Positions 1 to 8,028 of a stretch of DNA of 64,000 bases are shown piece by piece; position 1 is the stretch's first letter; each line of letters opens with the position of its first letter. The position numbers and the translations under genes were made by a program. The notes beneath the pieces are model-generated. The model saw nothing but the letters and a program-made list of their open reading frames with translations, did no database searches and was not told the origin of the DNA. The DNA is from Corallococcus macrosporus DSM 14697 (GTDB taxonomy: Bacteria > Myxococcota > Myxococcia > Myxococcales > Myxococcaceae), in the NCBI RefSeq assembly GCF_002305895.1, contig NZ_CP022203.1:7350001-7414000 (forward strand), written 5' to 3'.

Positions 1-297
1 CACCACACGCCGGTGCCGGAGCGCAAGGCGCTGCTGGCGGCCTTCGCGTCCGGGGAGCTGCCGGTGCTGCTGACCTCGCGCGTGCTGAACGAAGGCGTGG
101 ACGTGCCCGAGGCCCGCGTGGGCGTAGTGCTCAGCGGCAGCGCGAGCGTGCGCGAGCACGTGCAACGGTTGGGGCGAATCCTGCGCAAGCGGCCGGGGAA
201 GCGCGCGCTGCTGTACGAGGTGTGCTCCGCGCAGACGGCGGAGAGCAGCATCAGCGAGCGGCGGCGCCAGCACGGCGCCTACCAGGAGGGCGGCTGA
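1..297 (+). CDS. XPB-like superfamily II DNA helicase, C-terminal end (partial)
   Basis: The gene enters from the left edge; 98 C-terminal residues are visible in frame from base 1 to the TGA at 295-297. They hold the last helicase motifs: a motif V-like stretch '[14 protein letters not shown]' and motif VI 'QRLGRILRK', whose arginines act as the finger for ATP hydrolysis. The '[21 protein letters not shown]' type ending is characteristic of XPB/RAD25-like helicases. The neighbour 99 nt downstream is a DUF790 protein; in archaea this family (Bax1) is the nuclease partner of XPB, so the pair likely works together in DNA repair or unwinding-coupled cleavage. The family assignment rests on this fragment and on context, because Walker A/B lie outside the window. 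Confidence 0.75.
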   Translation, partial: HHTPVPERKALLAAFASGELPVLLTSRVLNEGVDVPEARVGVVLSGSASVREHVQRLGRILRKRPGKRALLYEVCSAQTAESSISERRRQHGAYQEGG

Positions 298-396
298 GGT
301 GCGGACGCCCGGACCACCCGAGGGCCGCGGGCACCGGCCAGCGCCCCGCCCAGTCCCTGAGCGTCCACGCGGCGCGTCCACCGGAGGCCCCACGCG

Positions 397-1608
397 ATGC
401 TGACGCGCGAGCTGCTGAACTTCCGCGTCCGCCAGGGCGTGCTGCGCCCCGCCTTCGTGAAGCGGGACGAGGCGGAGCTGCTGACCTTCGCCCAGGAGCT
501 GCTGGCGGAGGTCGACGCCTCGCGCGGCGGCCAGCGCGATGACCTCGAGGAGTCGCTGGGCCTGAAGGCCGGCGCCTTCACCAGGCCCAAGGTGGCGCGC
601 GGCCTGGTGAAGCTGGTGCTGGACCGGCTCCTCTTCGACGAGCCCGCGCCCGGCGTGACGGAGGCCCGCTGGGAGCGCATCAAGGCCGCGGGGCAGGTGC
701 TGCGCGCGCTGCCCCCCGACGCCACCGTGGAGGACTTCGAGGCCCGGCTGGCCCAGGCCCTGCCCGTCTCGCTGCCAGCGGCGCGCGAGGCCCTGTACGC
801 GGACCTGCCCGGGCACCGGCGGCTGGTGGGCTGGGACGGCGACGCGCTGGACGCCCAGGGCCTGCTGGACCGCTACAACCTGGCGCTGGCGCAGGGGCCC
901 CTGCTGTCCGCGCGGCGCCTGCGGCTGCGCGCCCAGGCGCCTGACCTGCTGCGCGTGCGCAAGGTGCTCCGGTGGCTCAAGTTCTGCCGCCTGGTGGCCG
1001 AGGTCTACCGCGACGACGACAACTGGGCGCTGGACGTGGAGGGCCCCGGGGCCATGCTGGCGCTCCAGAAGAAGTATGGCCTCCAATTGGCGACCTTCCT
1101 GTCCGTGGTGCCAGTGCTGGAGCGCTGGGAGCTGACCGCCACGGTGGAGCCCTCACGGCGGCAGGCCACGCTGATGCTCAGCCACAAGGACCCGCTGCGT
1201 TCGCCCCTGCCCGCCGCGCTGGGGCACATCCCCCCGGAGGTGACCTCGCTCGCGGAGCGCTTCGCGGATGACGCGTGGGAGCTGGACCTCACGCCCCTGC
1301 CCCGACATGTGGGCGCCTCCGGCCTGTGCGTGCCGGACCTCACCTTCCGCCACCGCGCCTCCAGGAGGGAGGTGGCGCTGGAGCTGTTCCACGCCTGGCA
1401 CGCGGCCCCGCTGGCCCGGAGGCTGGCGGAGCTGCGCTCGCGCCCGGACGCGGACCTGCTGCTGGGCGTGGACCGGGCGCTGGCGAAGGCGTCCGCGGAG
1501 CGGGAGGCGCTGGAGGCCCACCCGCAGGTGGTGCTCTTCAACGGCTTCCCCTCCGCGCGCAAGCTGCGAGAGCGCCTCGCCAGGAAGGAGGCGGAGGCCG
1601 GGCGCTGA
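397..1608 (+). CDS. DUF790 family protein, Bax1-like nuclease partner of XPB helicase
   Basis: A 403-residue protein opening with 'MLTRELLNFRVRQGVLRP', the typical DUF790 start. The family includes archaeal Bax1, a structure-specific nuclease that binds XPB. The C-terminal third carries a PD-(D/E)XK-like arrangement, 'VPDLTFRH' near residue 312 followed by 'VALELFHAWH' near 325, where the aspartate and glutamate would bind metal; the usual lysine is not obvious. A GGAGG at 381-385 sits 11 nt before the ATG, which supports this start. It lies 99 nt after the helicase fragment on the same strand, so co-transcription is likely. Nuclease activity is inferred from the family, not shown by the sequence. 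Confidence 0.8.
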   Translation: MLTRELLNFRVRQGVLRPAFVKRDEAELLTFAQELLAEVDASRGGQRDDLEESLGLKAGAFTRPKVARGLVKLVLDRLLFDEPAPGVTEARWERIKAAGQVLRALPPDATVEDFEARLAQALPVSLPAAREALYADLPGHRRLVGWDGDALDAQGLLDRYNLALAQGPLLSARRLRLRAQAPDLLRVRKVLRWLKFCRLVAEVYRDDDNWALDVEGPGAMLALQKKYGLQLATFLSVVPVLERWELTATVEPSRRQATLMLSHKDPLRSPLPAALGHIPPEVTSLAERFADDAWELDLTPLPRHVGASGLCVPDLTFRHRASRREVALELFHAWHAAPLARRLAELRSRPDADLLLGVDRALAKASAEREALEAHPQVVLFNGFPSARKLRERLARKEAEAGR

Positions 1609-1617
1609 GAGCGGGCC

Positions 1618-1983
1618 TCAGCCGCGCGGCTTGAACTGCGCGGCGAGCACGCTGAGGATGCGGATGGACGTCCGGTCGAGCTGCTTCGCCCGGCGCATGA
1701 GCCGCCGCAGCTCGGCGGACTCGCCGTAGTCACTGGGCGGCTCCGCGGCCCACTTCACCTCCTGCACGGGTTTGAGGCCCAACGCCTCGTCCGCGGAGAT
1801 GGAGAGCACCGTGCACAGCCGGCGGAACGTCTGGATGCTCGGCAGCATGTGGCCGCGCTCCAGCCGGCCGTAGACTTCGCTCGCGATACCGATGCGCTCC
1901 GCCACGTCTGCCTGGGTCAGGTTCAGGCGGGTCCTTGCAAGGCGGGCCGCTCCTCCAAGGCGGGATGCGAGAGTCTTTTCCAT
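1618..1983 (-). CDS. XRE-family helix-turn-helix regulator, second exon (gene split by a group II intron)
   Basis: The visible body is 121 residues from 'MEKTLASRL'. Residues about 18-70 form a Cro/C1-type HTH ('LTQADVAERIGIASEVYGRL'), followed by a C-terminal tail of about 50 residues unlike common XRE proteins. The internal ATG at 1983 has no ribosome binding site of its own because the group II intron ends three bases upstream. Joining base 3999 to base 1985 puts nine extra codons (MPTSQVIST, ATG at 4026, preceded by AGGAAG) in frame, so the intact gene most likely starts there and needs intron splicing for full-length protein. It ends 9 nt from the convergent DUF790 gene. Target unknown. 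Confidence 0.8.
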   Translation of the reverse strand: MEKTLASRLGGAARLARTRLNLTQADVAERIGIASEVYGRLERGHMLPSIQTFRRLCTVLSISADEALGLKPVQEVKWAAEPPSDYGESAELRRLMRRAKQLDRTSIRILSVLAAQFKPRG

Positions 1984-2007
1984 TGGTAGAGGGGTGGCGC
2001 GGTACCG

Positions 2008-3441
2008 TCAGCGGCCCGTTTCCACCCTCCTCCTTTCAAACCGTACGTGCGGTTTTCCCGCATACGGCTTAACGAGAGTGTTGTCGTGCAGCATGCACGG
2101 TTTCGGGTAGCGAATCGTCCCATGCAACCGGTGCAGGCCTCTTTCCCAGAACCACGCTCGATTCCATGCGTCCGCCTGGCCGGCCCGCAGCTTCCTGCCT
2201 CTGCGTTTCACCATGAACTGGTGCAGCCGCCGGAAGACGTAGGAGTCGAGTTGATTGAACTTTCGGGCCGCGTTCCCGGTGCGGAAGTAGTTGCCCCATC
2301 CTCGCAACACCGGGTTCAGGCCGCCGATGATTTCTCGGACATCCTTCACCCCGTGCCGCTGTCGGCTCGTCAGCTCCTTCACCCGAGCCCTCACCCGCTT
2401 CATGCTCCGCGCTGACGGCCACCGCTGGAGGTAGTAGCGGCGCACTCCCCGCTGCTGCCACAGCTTGCCCGACATGCGCTTGTGCAGGTGACAGCCCAGA
2501 AAGTCGAAGCCTTCCTTGCCCTCGGTGAGTTCCACTCGCCGCGTCTTCTCCGGGTGCAGTTGCAGCTTCAGCCTCCCGAAGATGATGCGCACCCTTCGTT
2601 CGGCCTCCTCGGCAGCTTCGCGGCCTTTGCACAGCACCACGAAGTCATCCGCGTAGCGCACCAGCTCGCCCACCTGCGCGCACTGCCGCTGCCACACGCT
2701 GTCGAAGAAGTGCAGGTAGATGTTGGAGAGCAGCGGGGAAATCACTCCCCCCTGCGGTGTCCCCGAGACCGTCTCGGAGTACCGGCCCTCCTCCACCACT
2801 CCCGCACTCAGCCACTGCCTCAGCAGCTTGAGCACCCTCCGGTCCGACACCCGCCGCTCCACCCGCTCCATCAGCAGCTCATGGTCGATGCTGCCGAAGT
2901 AGTCGCGGATGTCCGCGTCGAGCACGTGGTGACACCCGGCATTGACTGCCTCCCGGATGCGCTCCAGGGCCTGCACCGCGCTTCGACGTGGCCGGAAGCC
3001 ATACGACGACGGAAGAAAATCCGCCTCGAAGACAGGCTCCAGCACCAGCTTCACCGCCATCTGCACGATACGGTCCTGCACCGTCGGAATGCCCAGCGGC
3101 CTGAGTTTCCCGTCCGCCTTGGGAATGAACCGCCTGAGCACCGCGGGCGGTTTGTAGGTTCCTGCTCGCAGTACCTCGCCCAGCTCCTGCACCAGCCGCT
3201 GTGCGCCGTACTGCTCCACCGCCGCCAGCGTGACTGAATCCACGCCGGCAGCGCCCTTGTTGCGTCGGACCCGCTGCCATGCTTCCCACAGGACGTCACT
3301 CCGGTGGACTCGGTCATACAGCGCATGGAAACGGCGCTCCCGGCACCGCTTGGCTGCCACGAAGAGCTTGCGCTGGAGTTGTCGAACTTTGTCGGTGGAC
3401 TCTGGCCCACCGGGGGGATTGGAGCCTTCTTGGCGGCTCAT
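2008..3441 (-). CDS. ltrA: Group II intron reverse transcriptase/maturase
   Basis: A 477-residue protein if started at 'MSRQEGSNPP' (ATG 3441); the frame stays open to 3972, but that stretch is intron domain I-III RNA sequence. RT motifs in order: 'FIPKADGKLRPLGIPTVQDR', 'SSYGFRPRRSA', 'SGTPQGGVISPLLSNIYL' and the catalytic 'YADDFVV', then a maturase X domain ending 'GWGNYFRTGNA'. No C-terminal HNH endonuclease is seen, so mobility probably relies on ssDNA targets such as replication forks, as known for endonuclease-less lineages. Unusually, the ORF runs through domain V and stops (2010-2008) inside domain VI. The catalytic aspartates are intact and no frameshift is seen, so the element may still be active. 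Confidence 0.92.
   Translation of the reverse strand: MSRQEGSNPPGGPESTDKVRQLQRKLFVAAKRCRERRFHALYDRVHRSDVLWEAWQRVRRNKGAAGVDSVTLAAVEQYGAQRLVQELGEVLRAGTYKPPAVLRRFIPKADGKLRPLGIPTVQDRIVQMAVKLVLEPVFEADFLPSSYGFRPRRSAVQALERIREAVNAGCHHVLDADIRDYFGSIDHELLMERVERRVSDRRVLKLLRQWLSAGVVEEGRYSETVSGTPQGGVISPLLSNIYLHFFDSVWQRQCAQVGELVRYADDFVVLCKGREAAEEAERRVRIIFGRLKLQLHPEKTRRVELTEGKEGFDFLGCHLHKRMSGKLWQQRGVRRYYLQRWPSARSMKRVRARVKELTSRQRHGVKDVREIIGGLNPVLRGWGNYFRTGNAARKFNQLDSYVFRRLHQFMVKRRGRKLRAGQADAWNRAWFWERGLHRLHGTIRYPKPCMLHDNTLVKPYAGKPHVRFERRRVETGR
2037..2070 (-). ncRNA. Group II intron domain V (catalytic hairpin)
   Basis: A 34-nt element on the minus strand with AGC at the base of the 5' strand (the catalytic triad), a GAAA tetraloop, and paired arms GCCGTA/TACGGT and GCGG/CCGC separated by the usual bulge. 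It matches the domain V consensus closely. It is overlapped by the last codons of the maturase reading frame. Confidence 0.88.
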
Positions 3442-3998
3442 GCCCTCGCTCTTACCTCCCGCCCAAGCACCACCCAAGCAGGGGCCCTTCCCTCCGGGCG
3501 CGTTGTCTTGCACGCCCCTCGCCGGTACTACGGCCCCCTCGGACTCCCGCTGCGCTCCCCACGCTTTCACCTTCGGCTTATACGCGGGGCCCTGCCGCGA
3601 CGACGGCCGCGCAGACGGGTCTCTCCTGTTCCCCACCAGACCTTGAGCACGTGCCACGCCCCATACCCCGGGGAGCCCCGCTGCTTCCCATCCGGACTCG
3701 TCCGCAGCGGACCTGGCCTTCGCCGCGACATGCTCGGCTCGGCGCTCCCATTGTGTATCTGTCGAGGCGGCAGGCTTCACTTGATGTTGCGGCCCGCGCT
3801 CTTGCTCCCTCCCGAATGGAGGCTTTTGACGCCCCGCTGTGGCCTGCCGCCTCTCGGCGGTCGGCTGGGGCCTGCTACCGGGCACTCCGGTGTCTACCCG
3901 GACGGGACTTTCACCCGCCGGTCTGGTGGAGCATGGACGTGCTCCTCTTGCTCGTCCTTCAGGACGCACCATGGGTCGTTAACCTACCGGGTCCGCAC

Positions 3999-4026
3999 AT
4001 GTCGATATGACTTGAGAGGTTGGCAT
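3999..4026 (-). other. First exon (5' end) of the XRE regulator gene
   Basis: On the minus strand, ATG at 4026 opens nine codons plus one base and stops at the intron boundary. A good Shine-Dalgarno, AGGAAG, lies seven bases before the ATG. The last six exon bases, CGACAT, are the presumed IBS1 that pairs with EBS1 in the intron. Joined to base 1985 across the intron, the frame runs T|CA ATG GAA AAG without a stop. The upstream 4027-4112 stretch would then hold the divergent promoters of this regulator and of the receiver-like gene at 4113. Confidence 0.7.
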
Positions 4027-4112
4027 CCAAGAACTTCCTGAGTAGTCTTGTAGGTAGGTAACCTCGTGCGTTTGGCCAACCACACAGGTCTCACCCTGCT
4101 GACGCGAAGAAC

Positions 4113-4466
4113 ATGCTGACCTTCTTGTTCGTGGACGAAGACCCGCGTTCGCTCGCGGCGCTGCGGCGCCTCGTGAGGGACCTGCCCGGCGGCAAGCGCT
4201 TCGCCCGCTGCGTGGAGGAGGCGCTCGCGCTCGTGAGGGAGGAAGCGCCGTGCGTGGTGGTGACGGGCGATCTGCTCCCGGACGGAGACGGGCTGGCGTT
4301 GCTGGAGCAGGTGCGCGCGCGCCATCCACGCACCGCCTGCGCGCTGCACGCGGTGAGGCCGCCCCTGGCGCGGGACATCACCTGGATGGACCGCGCCGCG
4401 CCTCCCTCGGAGGTGCACGCCCTGCTGCGGACGCTGGGCACGGGAAGCGCCACCCACCCGGCCTGA
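4113..4466 (+). CDS. Receiver-like (degenerate response regulator) protein
   Basis: A stand-alone protein of 117 residues resembling a CheY-type receiver: 'LFVDED' (residues 5-10) supplies the acidic pocket and 'TGDLLPDGDG' (51-60) the phosphorylation loop. In canonical receivers the phospho-Asp is four residues before the proline; here that position is Gly52, with Asp53 shifted by one, and the conserved C-terminal Lys-Pro is replaced by 'DRAAPP'. Normal phosphorylation is therefore doubtful, and a pseudo-receiver or divergent single-domain regulator fits better. No output domain. It is divergent from the interrupted XRE gene and lies 92 nt before a phosphoesterase gene on the same strand. 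Confidence 0.6.
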   Translation: MLTFLFVDEDPRSLAALRRLVRDLPGGKRFARCVEEALALVREEAPCVVVTGDLLPDGDGLALLEQVRARHPRTACALHAVRPPLARDITWMDRAAPPSEVHALLRTLGTGSATHPA

Positions 4467-4558
4467 GGCAGCGGGCGGCAGGCGGAGGACCTCCCGGGTC
4501 GGACCCACTCGGGGCAGCATCCCCGGGAGGCCCGCGTTAAGGTGCCCCCTTCCGCGCC

Positions 4559-5389
4559 ATGAAGCTCTACGCCATCAGCGACCTGCACCTGCGCCACAAC
4601 GACAACCGCCTGGCGCTCCAGGCGCTCCAGGCCCATCCGGACGACTGGCTCATCGTCGCGGGGGACGTGGGCGAGACGCTGGCGGAGATGGAGCTCATGC
4701 TGAGCACCCTCACCCAGCGCTTCCGGCAGGTCATCTGGGTGCCCGGCAACCACGAGCTGTGGACCCTGCCCTCCGAGCAGCCCACGCTGAAGGGCGAGGC
4801 GCGCTACCAACGGCTGGTGAGCCTGTGCCGCAGCTACGGCGCCCTCACGCCAGAGGACCCCTACCCCCGCTGGCCCGGCCCTGGCCCCGAGCGCGTCATC
4901 GTCCCCATGTTCCTGGGCTACGACTACACGTTCCGCCCGGACCACGTGCCCGCGGACAAGGCGCTGGAGTGGGCGTGGGAGGACGACCTCATGTGCACCG
5001 ACGAGGCGCTCCTCCACCCCGAGCCCCACGCCAGCCGCGCCGCCTGGTGCGCCGCGCGCGTCGAGTCCACGCGGGCCCGGCTGGACGCGCTGCCCCCGGG
5101 CTGCGCCACCATCCTCGTCAACCACTACCCGCTGCGCTACGAGCACGTGCGGCTGCCGCGCATCCCCCGCTTCTCCATCTGGTGCGGGACGAAGCGGACC
5201 GAGGACTGGCACACCCGCTACCGCGCCGAGGTCGTCGTCAGCGGCCACCTCCACATGCCCGCCACGCTGTGGCGCGACAACGTGCGCTTCGAGGAGGTGT
5301 CGCTGGGCTACCCCGTGCAGTGGAAGTACCGGGGCGTGAGCGACTGGGAGCGCTGCCTGCGCGTCATCCTGCCCGGCCCCACGCCGTAG
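4559..5389 (+). CDS. Metallophosphoesterase (calcineurin-like)
   Basis: 276 residues holding the full calcineurin-like metallophosphoesterase motif set: D-x-H at 8-10 ('SDLHL'), GD at 35-36, GNHE at 63-66, a later His in 'LVNHYPLRYEH', and the terminal G-H-x-H in 'VSGHLHMP'. These residues bind a dinuclear metal centre and hydrolyse phosphomono- or diesters. No signal peptide, so probably cytoplasmic. The substrate cannot be read from sequence. It faces the M4 protease gene tail to tail, with a hairpin between them. Confidence 0.88.
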   Translation: MKLYAISDLHLRHNDNRLALQALQAHPDDWLIVAGDVGETLAEMELMLSTLTQRFRQVIWVPGNHELWTLPSEQPTLKGEARYQRLVSLCRSYGALTPEDPYPRWPGPGPERVIVPMFLGYDYTFRPDHVPADKALEWAWEDDLMCTDEALLHPEPHASRAAWCAARVESTRARLDALPPGCATILVNHYPLRYEHVRLPRIPRFSIWCGTKRTEDWHTRYRAEVVVSGHLHMPATLWRDNVRFEEVSLGYPVQWKYRGVSDWERCLRVILPGPTP

Positions 5390-5399
5390 AAAGCACGAA

Positions 5400-5434
5400 G
5401 CCCCGGGCGCCGCGTGGAGCGGAGCACCCGGGGC
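5400..5434. terminator. Probable bidirectional terminator hairpin
   Basis: Inverted repeat with 8-bp arms GCCCCGGG (5400-5407) and CCCGGGGC (5427-5434); the 19-nt loop can pair further (GCCGC with GCGG). It lies between the convergent phosphoesterase and M4 protease genes. There is no strong T tract. Confidence 0.5.
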
Positions 5435-5476
5435 CTCACCGGCGCGGACCTGGCGGGTCCGCGCCGTCACTTCAGA

Positions 5477-7711
5477 CTAGCGAGGCAGCGGCTCGAGGAA
5501 GGAGCCGATGAGGACGATGCCCTCGTAGCCACCCTTCGCGCCGTAGACCTCGATGTAGTAGCGGCCGGCCGGCGCGTTGATGAGGTTGCACTTCTCCGAC
5601 TGGTGGTCCTTCACGCTGCGGCAGTCGTAGTCGGCGTGCGACGGGGCCCCGCCGCGCTTGACGTAGAGGTCGGGGTTGCCCTTGCCCTCGCCCGTCTGGA
5701 TGTAGATGTTGTTCTTCCCCTGGCCCGGGCGGCGCTCCGGCACGTCCAGGATGAACACCTGCGAGGAGCCCGCCGCGCCCGTGAGGTTCTCCACGGCGAT
5801 GCCGCTCTCGATGGGGACGAAGCCACCCTCCCACGTCACCGTCAGCGAGACGCCGGAGTACGCGCGGTAGCCGTTCAGCATCACGTACCACTTGCCGTGC
5901 TGCGGAGCGGCGAAGGTGCAGACCTCGTTGTTGCCGCTGGTGTAGGGGCGGCAGTCGTACAGCGCGCTCGTGGGCGCGCTGTTGTAGCGGACGTACATGT
6001 CCGCGTCACCCGTGCCACCGGACATGGTGAAGCGCAGGTTGTACGCGCCCTCGGGGACCGTGATTTCGAAGTACTTCTTCTCGTTCTGGCCACCCTCCAC
6101 GACGACGGGCGTGTCCTTCACGATGGGGTCGGTCGGCGGCGGCGGAACCGGGACGCTGACGCCCACGGCCTTCCACGCGTTCGACACCGACTCGATGGTG
6201 GCGGCGTCGTAGCCGAGGTCGGCCGCGGCCTGCTCGGAGACCGCCTTGGCGGCCTCGAAGTTGGACGTCGGCACGAGCATCGTGTTCGTCTTGTAGAAGA
6301 TCTGCGCGGCCTTCTCGATGCCGATGCCCTGGACCACGATGGTGCTCTTGCCGCGCGGGTGCGTGCCACCCTGCGACAGGAGGTAGAAGGCCAGGTTGGA
6401 GATGCCGGAGCTGTAGTGGACGCCCGTGCCCGGCACGTAGTTGTGGTAGTGGTCCAGCGAGTCGCCGTCCGTCGCCGGGTCGTTCATGTAGCGCAGGGCG
6501 TCGTTCGGGATGGACGGGGTCCACACGTCGTCGCCAATCAGCCAGTGACGCGGGGAGACCTCGTCCGCGCCGTCGCCGTACCACTCGCACACCGCGCCGA
6601 ACACGTCGGACATGGACTCGTTCAGGCCGCCGGACTCACCCGAGTAGATGAGGTCCGACTCGTTGTCCGTCACGGCGTGGGTCAGCTCGTGCGCCGTCAC
6701 GTCCAGCGAGTTGGCCAGGTTGCTGGCCGTCACGCCGTCGCCATCGCCGTACACCATCTGGGTGCCGTCCCAGAAGGCGTTCACGTAGTTGACGCGGTGG
6801 TGCACCGTGCTGATGAGCGTGCCGCCATTGTTGTCAATGGAGTCACGGCCGAACAGCTCGTTGTAGCAGTTGTAGACGGTCTCCAGGTGGTCGTAGTTCG
6901 TGTTGACCACGGGGTCCGCCACCGCCGGCGCGCCTTCCGCGCGAACGAGCGCGCCCGGCAGCGTGGTGGTGTTGTTGCCGTCATGGAGGCTGCGGACGAG
7001 GCCTTCCTTGATCTGCGGGATGCGCAGCATCACGTCGCCATTGCGCGCGTCCACCAGGACCCAGTCACGCACCGGCGTGCCGTCCGCCTTGTTGCCGTGC
7101 TGGACGACCTTGTACACGAGCCGCAGCTCGTCATCGACGCGCCAGTAGACCAGCTCCGGGTTCTTGTCGGTGAGCCAGCCCTCGAGCGTCTCGCGGTCGG
7201 AGTCCACCGAGGACCGGGCGATGTCGCCCGCGATGGTCGCCTTCAGCTCGGCACGCAGGTCGCTGCGGACGTTGGTGTTCGCCGCGAACACCTTGCCGTT
7301 GCGCGCGTGCACGATGAGCTCGCCGCCCAGCACCTGCAGGTTGTTGTGCTTCACGGCATAGCGATAGTGGCTGTCGCCCTGCCGGTCCGTGTGGGCCTTC
7401 TTGAAGACCAGGTTGGCCGGCTCCAGGCGGAACATCGGCGCCAGGGAGCTCACGACCGGGGCCAGCGCGGCCTCGTTGAGCGCCTTGGGGCCCGCGGCCG
7501 GGATGGCCGGCAGGTCAATCGACAGCCCCGTGACGAACTGCGCCACCTTCTGGCCATCCGTGAGGATGACCCTGGCGCCATTTTCCAGCGTCGCCGCCTT
7601 CGCGGCATCCGTCGGCTTTTCGGCCTCGGGGGCAGGGGTGGACTCGTTGCAACCGACAACGACAGACAGCGCTGCGATACCGAGCGCGCCACGCACTCTC
7701 TTCTGCACCAT
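5477..7711 (-). CDS. Secreted M4 (thermolysin) family metalloprotease with two PPC domains, lipoprotein
   Basis: 744 residues. A lipobox 'LSVVVGC' puts the lipid cysteine at 21. Residues about 40-230 are the FTP/PepSY-type propeptide that inhibits and chaperones folding. The peptidase region has 'DVTAHELTH' (HExxH at 341-345) and 'GGLNESMSD' with the third zinc ligand Glu365, both intact. Two bacterial pre-peptidase C-terminal (PPC) domains follow (about 545-628 and 650-738), each with a paired-cysteine segment. AGGAGG precedes the start codon. The likely role is extracellular or surface protein digestion, which suits a predatory myxobacterium (inference). A very AT-rich stretch upstream probably holds its promoter. 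Confidence 0.93.
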   Translation of the reverse strand: MVQKRVRGALGIAALSVVVGCNESTPAPEAEKPTDAAKAATLENGARVILTDGQKVAQFVTGLSIDLPAIPAAGPKALNEAALAPVVSSLAPMFRLEPANLVFKKAHTDRQGDSHYRYAVKHNNLQVLGGELIVHARNGKVFAANTNVRSDLRAELKATIAGDIARSSVDSDRETLEGWLTDKNPELVYWRVDDELRLVYKVVQHGNKADGTPVRDWVLVDARNGDVMLRIPQIKEGLVRSLHDGNNTTTLPGALVRAEGAPAVADPVVNTNYDHLETVYNCYNELFGRDSIDNNGGTLISTVHHRVNYVNAFWDGTQMVYGDGDGVTASNLANSLDVTAHELTHAVTDNESDLIYSGESGGLNESMSDVFGAVCEWYGDGADEVSPRHWLIGDDVWTPSIPNDALRYMNDPATDGDSLDHYHNYVPGTGVHYSSGISNLAFYLLSQGGTHPRGKSTIVVQGIGIEKAAQIFYKTNTMLVPTSNFEAAKAVSEQAAADLGYDAATIESVSNAWKAVGVSVPVPPPPTDPIVKDTPVVVEGGQNEKKYFEITVPEGAYNLRFTMSGGTGDADMYVRYNSAPTSALYDCRPYTSGNNEVCTFAAPQHGKWYVMLNGYRAYSGVSLTVTWEGGFVPIESGIAVENLTGAAGSSQVFILDVPERRPGQGKNNIYIQTGEGKGNPDLYVKRGGAPSHADYDCRSVKDHQSEKCNLINAPAGRYYIEVYGAKGGYEGIVLIGSFLEPLPR

Positions 7712-8028
7712 GTAATCCTCCTAAGCGGAAAGATTAGGAAGCACGATGACACAGGGCTGACACGTATTTCAAGGTTGCGCGATTATTTCAGTTATTTTTG
7801 TATTCTTAAATATCAAGTGAATGCAGTTTATTCCTTGTTTTTCAGGAACTTGCGGGGTTCACCAACCGTGCGTGGAGATTGGCACACGACGTGATGGGTC
7901 GTCCGATTTCGCCTCGGTTTTTTGAGGGGGGTATGACGCCCGTCGCGGAGCCCACAGTCCCCTCGTGCGCGGGAGGGAGACTGGCATCGGGGTCGCCGGC
8001 CATTACGCTTCCTGCCCGGGAGGCGACG
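7712..8028. promoter_or_regulatory. AT-rich divergent promoter region
   Basis: A 317-nt gap between the M4 protease (minus) and the quinone oxidoreductase (plus). Roughly 7770-7850 is strongly AT-rich (for example CTTAAATATC and AGTTATTTTTG), in sharp contrast to the surrounding sequence, and is the obvious place for promoter elements. On the protease side, AGGAGG lies a few bases before the start. No gene is seen here, and I cannot assign exact -35/-10 boxes. Confidence 0.5.

Larger units (their letters stand above)
1986..3998 (-). mobile_element. Group II intron with maturase ORF, inserted in an XRE gene
   Basis: The intron RNA is read on the minus strand. Its 5' end is GTGCG at 3998-3994 (consensus GUGYG), and its 3' end ...CTCTAC lies at about 1986. 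Domain V is recognisable at 2070-2037 and is followed by a domain VI-like stem (GGGTGG...CCACCC). The 5' third holds typical domain I sequence, including GTGAAAGTCC. ATGTCG at 3731-3726 is a perfect complement of the exon bases CGACAT at 4004-3999, so it is a good EBS1/IBS1 pair and fixes the 5' boundary. Length is about 2,013 nt. The intron has the same orientation as the interrupted regulator gene, as splicing requires. Boundaries come from motif reading and could be off by one or two bases at the 3' end. Confidence 0.85.

Noticed and set aside
3442-3972. N-terminal extension of the maturase frame
   Set aside because: This stretch is intron domain I-III RNA sequence, including EBS1; the protein family starts near the ATG at 3441.
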